Assembly (NCBI GenBank): GCA_036245805.1
Contig: BTRK01000003.1
Coordinates: 35,667,215-35,731,214 of the forward strand
DNA length: 64,000 nucleotides
Origin: Pristionchus mayeri
Lineage: Eukaryota > Nematoda > Chromadorea > Rhabditida > Neodiplogasteridae
Reading direction: 5' to 3'
Shown here: piece by piece, positions 56,752 through 64,000 of the stretch
How the letters are laid out: every line of letters begins with the position of its first letter
Position numbering within the stretch: position 1 is the stretch's first letter
Program-made: the position numbers and the translations under genes
The notes under the pieces: generated by a model
The model's database searches: none
Told to the model about the DNA's origin: nothing
The model's input: only the letters and a program-made list of their open reading frames with translations

Positions 56752-57858
56752 GACTTGGCATTAAGCCAATTTGACGGAGGCGAATAATTTGCAAAAACGC
56801 TGACGTGAACTCTCTCCTAACAAATAAAGAAAGGCGAGACATACTAAGCACTCGAAACCCGAGAGCGGCGATCTCTCTGACTCTCTCCAGTTCCCGTGCT
56901 CTCTCGCTTTCTCTGACCGGCGAGAGAGTGTGTGAATTGAAGAGACGTGGGCGAAACCCTATACCACAAGGGCTTACTGCAGTTATTCTGGCGTTATCTC
57001 AAGCTGCGGGGCCTGAAGCCCTGTTTGCATACTTTGCGCTGACCTACTAGAGAGCGTGGAGAATCGAGAGGATTCTTTTCCGGGCAGACATAGCGAAAGA
57101 GTAGGGAAAATGAAGAGAGTCAGACGGGGTTTTGCATTCAGAATATAGTCATCAGACCCGAGAAGCCCCAATCTCAGGCATGGCCAAATGGCAGAGAGGT
57201 TCCGAACTGATAAGCACCTGACTCGCAAACAAAGGACAATACGAGAACATGATAATGCTGACTCTTCTGAGCGAGAGAGCATGCAAAAGTGAGAGAGCAT
57301 GAGGCATTGTTCGCTTCGCGCCATTCAAATGTGTTGGCAGAGCGTGAATGTACGTGATCAGGTGATAGAGAGCGAGCAGGCTAGCCATCAGAATCTAAAT
57401 GCGATCCGTATCTCAGTTCATTGAAACTGCTGTGGTTTTCAGTGCAGATTTCGGTTTTCGAAGCGAACGATTGAGAATTTATAGTCTGAACCACATTAGG
57501 AAGAGCGATTGAGCAGTCAGATGGGTGGAACGAGATGCTTAGTATGTATAGAAACGCACAAGCTGATCGCTTTCGATCGTTTAATCGAATCGTTTTTTCC
57601 TATTCCTTCCCCGTCTTTCGATGGCAAGCGAGCGCTGACTTCTCGAACTCTCTACAGATCTCGCCCAATATTAACGAATGAAAGTCGCGCTCTCCTCAAA
57701 TCACACACTCTCTAGCCTCTGGCAGACGAGAGAGCGCGCGATTTGGAGAGAGCAGTCCACTTATCTCGGCAATTTGCATAATCCACCCTGGCACAGAGCA
57801 CGGAACGATCACGTAGCGCAAAATTTCGTCATTTTCTTGAAATCTGACAAAGTGAGAC

Positions 57859-58101
57859 TTACACCCTGCCTCCGGCCTCGGTCCAGGCGCGCATGCGAAC
57901 AGCATCGCCTGCCAGGATTCCTGGAAATTTAAATTTTGAACTCCCGCCAGCATCTTGGTCGAATTAAAAACCTCTACATAAAAATTCCAGATTTTCAAAC
58001 TTCACTCAGTTCTCGATACACTTACCCGGTGCGCCGTCTACCGTATCCACATCGAGGCAATCGTCGTCCAGGTCGTCCATCATCTCCATCTTCATGCGCT
58101 C
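57859..58101 (-). CDS. two 3'-terminal exons, possible alternative C-terminus of the gene at 62535-63973
   Basis: Exon 58026-58101 encodes ERMKMEMMDDLDDDCLDVDT then VDGAPG; exon 57859-57920 completes it with ILAGDAVRMRAWTEAGGRV and TAA. The junction is GT-AG and in phase. The first exon starts in phase 0, the same phase in which the exon at 63172 ends, so it could be spliced to it in place of the 62535 exon. That link is inference; they may belong to a different gene whose other exons I did not find. The acidic DDLDDD run resembles the acidic tail of the 62535 exon. Family unknown. Confidence 0.5.
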
Positions 58102-61100
58102 CTGAAGTAAAAGTGTTGGTTACGGTACCTATTAATCGTTGCTCACCTCGTCAGCTGATTCGGATCTGACCATTGATGGTATTGTACTACGGTAGGAAGG
58201 GTACGGTAGCTCTCCCTCGCTCTCTACTCCTGATCTACTCCTGATGATCTACTACTGCTCTCCTGCTAGGATGATCTCTGATCTCTGATCTCTAACCGCC
58301 ACGGAGTGAGCCGAGAGGAGGCAGGCAACGCTCCAGGCGGGTTTACCTGAGAATCAGGGAACTGTTTGATATGGTAGGCGTACGGTAGCCGGAAGTAAAC
58401 AATCGCGAACTGAGCGAAATGCGGGAGTAATCGCGGGGAAGAGGCAGGAGACGAGTAAAACTAATATCGGTAATGAGCGAGATTTCGGGGAGTATGCTAG
58501 GGGCTCCTCCTTTCCAGAACTTTGCGCGGATTAGCCCCTCCGGTGTTTCACGCTCGTCGGAAATGTCTCGAGTTGGCTAGGCAGGGCGAGAGAGTACGGG
58601 AACTGAAGAGAGCCGCGCGCGTTTCACATCACCAGTATGTGGAAGCGCGAAATGTTTCGAGAAATAGACGAGCAATAAAGGGGGAGAAGATGGAGAAGGA
58701 GCAGCAATAGAGAAATGGAGAGAAAGATCGACAAGAGGGGGGCAGGGAGAGAGAAACGAATGTCAGAGGTGAGCGGTTGAATGGCGCAGCCGTGTGTTAA
58801 ACAGCTGCGGCGTAACTCGGCGATGTTTCTCCCCTCCCTGATTCAGGAAGAGCGAGGGGAAATGACCTACCCCTCGTCCCGGAGAGTTCACAAGAGTTTT
58901 CGGAGCTCTGCTCTGCCCTGCCCTCTTCTCTTCCCTTCTTCTCCATCTCTCTCTCTCTCCGTCTCTCTCTCCATCCTCGCCCGCCATTCTATGCGCTCTT
59001 TCTCCATTTTTCTACTACAACTTCCACATGGAGAGGGAGCGCGCGTTGCGGTCGCGCGTCGCGGTCGCGGGTTCTCTACTTCGCTTCTTTCCTCGCTTCG
59101 CTCGCTCTTTTTTCAGCAGCGCGGGATGGGTCCATCAGCCGGCCGCCGGGGCCCAGGCACGGGGAGCGGGAAGATGGGGGAGGGAAGAGGGAGAGGGGAA
59201 GGAGAGTGGGAGAGGAGGGAGGGAGAGGGATAAGGTTTTCCATGCGCTACTTCTCCAAGGGAAGCAAGATTTATTACCGTAGTGAGAGATACCGTAGTCC
59301 GGGGGAACTCGGGGGAAAGGCCTGCAAATTGGGCCCAGATGAGTGGTACTTCCTGAGAGAACAGACTCCCTTTCTCCCTTCTCTCTCTCCTCCCCTCTCT
59401 CGCGCCACTTTTTGCGTGTGGGTATGTGAGTGGAGAGAAACGTCAGAAGGGGGGAAAGAAGGGCAGAGCAGCAGCCTGGAGAAAGCTCTAGCACTGGGGG
59501 AGAGAATCGGATGGGGGACAGAACTTTCAGCCCCCCTTTTTTCAGCCAAAATGCAAGGAAACAGCCGTTTATGACTCAAAAAAGGGCAAATATCATCAAT
59601 TTTTCCAGTTCGTGCTTACAGCACATTACTAGCGAACACCTATGACTAGCGCTTCGGATTCTGGGGCCCTTGGTCCCATGCAGAGTTCGAGCAACGATAC
59701 CACTGTATCGTCATTCTTCAATCACTCGGAACTCCACCGGTCAGCAGAGTGAACTCCTGGCATCCCTGGTATCGTTTCTCGAACTAGTGTCCCATGCATG
59801 GCGAGCATCATGCTACTACTCGAAGTGAACATCATCAATTTTCGTTCGTGCTTATCGAACATAACTTGCGAACGCCCACAATGAGTTTTCAGAATCATCA
59901 GAATCTGTGGGCATGCACGGCCCTTGTTCATGCATATCGGGAAGGCAAACAAACTTGAACTTATAGCACGTAACTTGCGAACACCTTTGATGCGTACCCC
60001 AAGTCCTAGGAACATGGCCTTTCATCCCTCATCCATGCATATCCAGCCTCAGCCTGGTGCTTCTCCCCCACTGGGGGTGGAATGGCGAATGGATGGGGTG
60101 AATCGAATGGCAAAAACGAGGGAGGGGGAGACCGAGAGTTTCTCTCTGTTTGCTTATTGGGGCCATCTGGTATGAGCTCGCGAGGAGGAGGCAAAGAAAC
60201 GGCGAGGGAAGAGGCGAACTGGTGAACCGGCGTGACTCGAGTTCGCCGTTTCACAATAGGTGGATGGGTACGGTAGGTGTACGGTAGCGATGCTACAGAA
60301 TGACATGCAGAAGTATCAACGGGGGTAAATAGCAACCGAGGGCAACGAGCAAGTGATCACTAGAATACAGTCAAACCAACAAACTATCTCCATCGCAACT
60401 AAAGGGAAGTGAAGGTGAGGTGTACGGTAGGAATACGGTAAGAAAATTAGGTGGATGTGGATGCTAGGGATGGTTTGTTAGGGAATGGCTGCCTTCAGCG
60501 TGCTCTCCCAGCTGTCTGACTGGCGCGATCTAACGCAGAATCGAGGGGAAAATTGCTTACGAAGCCATCCTGCACCCAAGATATGGGAGTAGATCGGGCG
60601 ATAGCGACGTTTCCACGAATCGAACGAATGACCCCAGAAACAATGAAGCTCTGCGTAATGGACAAAGGGGCTGTTATCAGCAGTTATCAGCAGAGCGACG
60701 GGTTGCAGGGGCGAGAGAGAACGCAAACCGAGGAGAGTCGACCTCCTCCGCCCGGACTGCAACCACCTGTGTGCTCTTTGAACCCGCGCCTACCGTAATC
60801 CGCGGATACCGCGCGGAAGCCTACCGTAAGCAGACCACAGTTTAATGGCAGCAAGGCAATACGCCGCTATGTTGTCTCATTTGAGAGATGTGTTGGTTGG
60901 TTGGAGGATGAGAACTTTCAAGAACCGGTAATGCAAGAGATTGGGTGTGACTCGAGTCGAGAGGGGGTAGCTCATCATCATCAGCGAACCCCGTCCGAGT
61001 CAATCGATAATCAGGTGACCTTATCGCGAAAAGCGGTGCGCATTGTTCCAGAACCTGAGAGAGGCAAGAGCCGTAGAATCCCCCGACTTATCAGCTTGCT

Positions 61101-62534
61101 ATCAGCGGGCGCATTGCATTGTAGACATCGCGGGGTGATGGGGCAGGGGCGGACTCTGGTCCCGAACGGAAGATTACGGTGGCCCGGGGGAGGATACGGT
61201 AGATCAATGATCGAATCGAGTGTGTGGAGAAGAGGAGTGGAGAAAAAGGTTTGTGAGAAAAGGGGAACACTGACACAGAAAAGTGGGGGAGTTCGATCCA
61301 GTGTGTGGCTGGTGTGCTAGAGAGGAGAGGGTTTGGAGAGAAACGAAGAAGGGGGAGAGGGAGAGTGGAGAAGGGAATGGAGTGAGTGGGGGTAGAGCAA
61401 GAGGGAGACGGAGAGTGAATGCGAACGTGTAAATTTCCCAGTCAGACACATGGTAGATCATGTGAGGCTCCCGTGGCCCTACCAGATGACTTGAAAGTAC
61501 GGTAGGAGTACGGTAGACCTGTCAATACCTGTAATCAGCATAGGCACGCAAACAATAGTGCACGGCACCTTTCTCAACGGCGCTCTCGATAAGATAGAGA
61601 GACATCGAAATATCAACGTACTATAATGGAGATGGTGAATTATGGGTTGATTCACGAACCGGCGGCGATACAATATGAAAATGACAATAAAAATGGGAAA
61701 TTCCTTAAATTTCTGAGTTTTTTCTGCAACAAAAAAGGATCAACTTCCGGTTTTCTTGAAACTTCTCAAGTGTAAACTCAGCTGCGGGCCCCCATCAACC
61801 AACAGCTGTAGCCCTGCTTACTCAGAAGAGGGCGAGGAGAGAGTGAGGGGGAGAGGAGAGTGCAGACAGGCAGAGAGAGAACAGAGAGCGCTGCCAGGCG
61901 AGAGAGCGGGAGGTCAGAGGGCGAGAGAATTCGCGATTCGCAGATAGACACGTCAACAACTTGCTGAGAGGCGGATGCACATTCATCTCACGAGGTCGCC
62001 CTCTCTCTCTCGCCGGTCATACAGGGCGAGAGAGCGTGCAATTTGTAGAGAGTCAGACGAACAAGAGCGGATATTCCCTTGCAAAACGCTCATCCCACTC
62101 GGATAGAAAGATTTACTTGCACAGTATCAAACTTATTGGGCAACATCTCAACAGCTATTTAGGAAACGAGTCTGGGGAAAAAAACCGCCAGGCACAAACA
62201 CGACACTCTAGGAAGAAAGAACAACGTAATCGGCGAATTGTTAAAAAAAGGGTCAGATTCACAGTACTCGGGACGACAATTGTATGGATGGGTCAGCACT
62301 AATCTTACAGCACAAAGGGGTAGATCACAGGAGGAGTACAATAATGGGAAAATATTGATCGGATATCGATTGAAGGAGTAGGTCACAACTGGAGTACGGA
62401 AATGGGAATATCGATAGATTATAGATTGATGTGGTAGGTCACAACAGGGGTAAAGTAATAGGAGAATATCGATCGATTATCGATTGCTGGGGTAGATCAC
62501 AGCTGGGGTACGGTAATAGGGGATTATCGATTGA
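58102..62534. other. no gene recognised; intron or intergenic
   Basis: CT/GA-rich sequence, scattered TACGGTAG octamers and hairpins (61999-62057). At 59610-60000 three imperfect direct repeats carry the motif AACTTGCGAACRCC or a near match (59620-59640, 59865-59875, 59970-59982). Long open frames at 58781-59574 owe their length to composition. If the alternative C-terminus is real, this is one 4.4-kb region between exons. Confidence 0.35.
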
Positions 62535-63973
62535 TTAGATCGTATCGAGGAAGTCATCGTCATCGTCGTACTCGCTTTCCTCCTTCTTCGCATCGGATTT
62601 ACAGGGCGAGCTGGGCGGCGTCGACAACTGGATACGGTAGATTATCGATCAAATGAATACGGTAGATTATCGATTTAATGAATACGATAAATTATCGATC
62701 GAACACATTACTAAACTACGATACACCTTCAGTCTAGCAAATTTGATATTATTCGTTTCAAAACATGCCGTCTATCGTCTATTGGAAACATTGGAGAGTT
62801 ATGAGCACCTCGTGCATCTTCAGTGCACCAACCTAATCAATTTCGGATTTTTTAGCTGCTAAATGCAAATATGGATCATAAAAAGAATATGCTCGACAAT
62901 GTTGAACGGAACCACTTGAAAAAAAAATTTCTCAGACCACTTCACTTTCTTATTGCATCCATTTATCACTAAAATAATCGAAACATTTAAATATTGGACC
63001 CGAAATTCACGATTTTCGCATTTCGAACTTGAATTTTCAAGAAAGTGTATCTAACGACTTCAGTGGGGAACAAATTGTCAAACAACAGGCCATATATGAT
63101 ATGGATAAGTTCGTTAGTTATAAATATTATCGATCAATCCCAGTACCGTAATCCCATGATCTACCGTATACCTCCGACTTGAGATCCTCATCCTTCACCT
63201 CCTCCTTCAGCGCGAACGCATCCAACTCGGAGGTGAGCCTGAAGTGCAAATAATGACTATCGTTTTTTTTAACAACTAGGCCCACCCATTTCCTGCTGTT
63301 CCAACACACTGATAAATTCCAATATCTTTTTTTGTGGAAACAAAAATTGCCAGAAGTTGAAACTTTCCCGTTAACTACCGTATTCCTATCGCACATTGAC
63401 AATCGAATGCTATCGATCGTCCGATTATCGTATACTCACAGATTAACCGCTTCCTCTCTCGTGGCGCACTCGTTGAGACGGGACCCGTTCTCTGAATGGG
63501 ATATTGTAGCCGAATCGATCGATACCATGGTCGATTCGATCGATAAATCACGGTAGAAGCTCAGGAGACCTCGATAATGGATAAGCAAAAAGAGTTCGAA
63601 CCAAAGCTAGCATATTTTGGTTTCCGGTCCTTATTCCATCCCACTCATTTCCCGCTTCCCCCACCCTACTTGTCGGCCTTCGCCGGTCACGATCGCCTAG
63701 TATAGTGGATTTGAAGTGATAGGTTGGTTCAGAAACCGCAACTGCAAAGCTACCGTAAGCTACCGTGCCCTTAGCGACTAGTATAGTGGATTTGAAGTGA
63801 CAGGTTGGGCCAGAAACAACAACGGTGACGTTACCGCAAGCTACCGTACCCTTGGCGAACGATACCGTATCCCCCAGACCGCCATCGTACCCTCGGCGAA
63901 AGATACCGTACTCAGGTTGCGCAGGGTCTCCAGTTGCTTCTTCTTCGCGTCGATGCTCGCGCGCAGTTCTTTT
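62535..63973 (-). CDS. 3' part of an unrecognised coiled-coil/acidic protein gene (continues beyond the window)
   Basis: Four minus-strand exons, 63912-63973, 63440-63491, 63172-63238 and 62535-62627, join in phase with GT-AG borders and end at TAA. The product reads KELRASIDAKKKQLETLRNL, NGSRLNECATREEAVNLLTS, ELDAFALKEEVKDEDLKSE, LSTPPSSPCKSDAKKEESEY and DDDDDFLDTI. The first three exons are charged and heptad-like, as in a coiled coil; the last is serine/proline-rich, then strongly acidic. I cannot name the family. The 5' end lies off the right edge. The donors at 63910 and 63170 fall within TACGGTA octamers. A possible alternative end is at 57859-58101. Confidence 0.65.
63697..63860. repeat. 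82-bp imperfect tandem duplication
   Basis: CTAGTATAGTGGATTTGAAG and the following AGGTTGG..CAGAAAC..CAAC...CTACCGT.CCCTT.GCGA segment occur twice in a row within the intron. The octamer CTACCGTA recurs at the same place in each copy. Confidence 0.8.
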
Positions 63974-64000
63974 CTGAAATCAAAATTCACAACATTTTAA

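Larger units (their letters stand above)
53971..57858. repeat. intergenic region rich in CTCTCTC hairpins
   Basis: Short imperfect palindromes of 55-70 bases recur at about 53971-54038, 55207-55275, 55359-55411, 56120-56190, 56878-56945 and 57690-57755. Typical halves are CTCTCTCC(A/T)AATCACACGC and the inverse GCGTGTGATTTGGAGAGAG. The same hairpin occurs in the NHR/hlh-11 units and at 61999-62057. Long open frames here follow the CT/GA-rich composition and are not credible genes. Confidence 0.7.

Noticed and set aside
57170..57245. Possible tRNA (GGCCAAATGGCAGAGAGG) at 57.17 kb
   Set aside because: It has an A-box-like start but no B box and no foldable arms.
58781..59579. Overlapping open frames of 100-150 codons on both strands at 58.8-59.6 kb
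   Set aside because: Low-complexity GA/CT sequence opens several frames at once. The products are Ser/Arg/Glu-rich with no recognisable motif.

Overview
This window is eukaryotic and reads as a rhabditid (Caenorhabditis-like) nematode contig. Genes are split into short exons by small introns with TTTTCAG-type acceptors. The recognisable families are a nematode supplementary nuclear hormone receptor (NHR), the AP-4 bHLH factor (hlh-11/TFAP4) and a class I phosphatidylinositol transfer protein (PITP). The rest is crowded with palindromic, transposase-less DNA elements and with the octamers TACGGTAG/CTACAGTA. I cannot fix the species from sequence alone.

Layout. 1-3.2 kb: repeats, including a 120-bp minisatellite. 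3.26-23.67 kb: a plus-strand NHR gene (copy A). Its zinc-finger exons lie at 3.26-3.93 kb, mid ligand-binding exons at 6.5-7.4 kb and an intact 3' end at 22.77-23.67 kb. Its huge introns hold a 5.0-kb hAT-like composite palindrome (8400-13412, 8-bp target duplication), a 6.8-kb TTAA-bounded inverted-repeat insertion (13815-20579) carrying a decayed minus-strand PITP gene, and several smaller palindromes.

24-53.5 kb: a head-to-tail array in which each unit is a plus-strand NHR 3' portion followed by a convergent minus-strand hlh-11 copy. Units: NHR-A + hlh-11 psi1 (partly inverted), NHR-B + psi2, NHR-C + psi3 (exons shuffled), NHR-D + intact hlh-11. Only the leftmost NHR has a DNA-binding domain. 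Only the rightmost hlh-11 (49259-53513, nine exons, 369 codons plus stop, every splice phase consistent) is complete. The copies between them carry frameshifts, stops, lost splice sites and transposon insertions.

53.5-64 kb: a repeat-rich stretch with many short CTCTCTC hairpins, then the 3' part of an unrecognised minus-strand coiled-coil/acidic protein gene. This gene has two possible C-terminal ends (62.5 kb, or 57.9-58.1 kb) and runs off the right edge.

The two intact regulators, an NHR and AP-4, are transcription factors that would act in the nucleus. Nothing here shows that they work together; their linkage is best explained as an ancestral convergent pair that was tandemly duplicated and then decayed.
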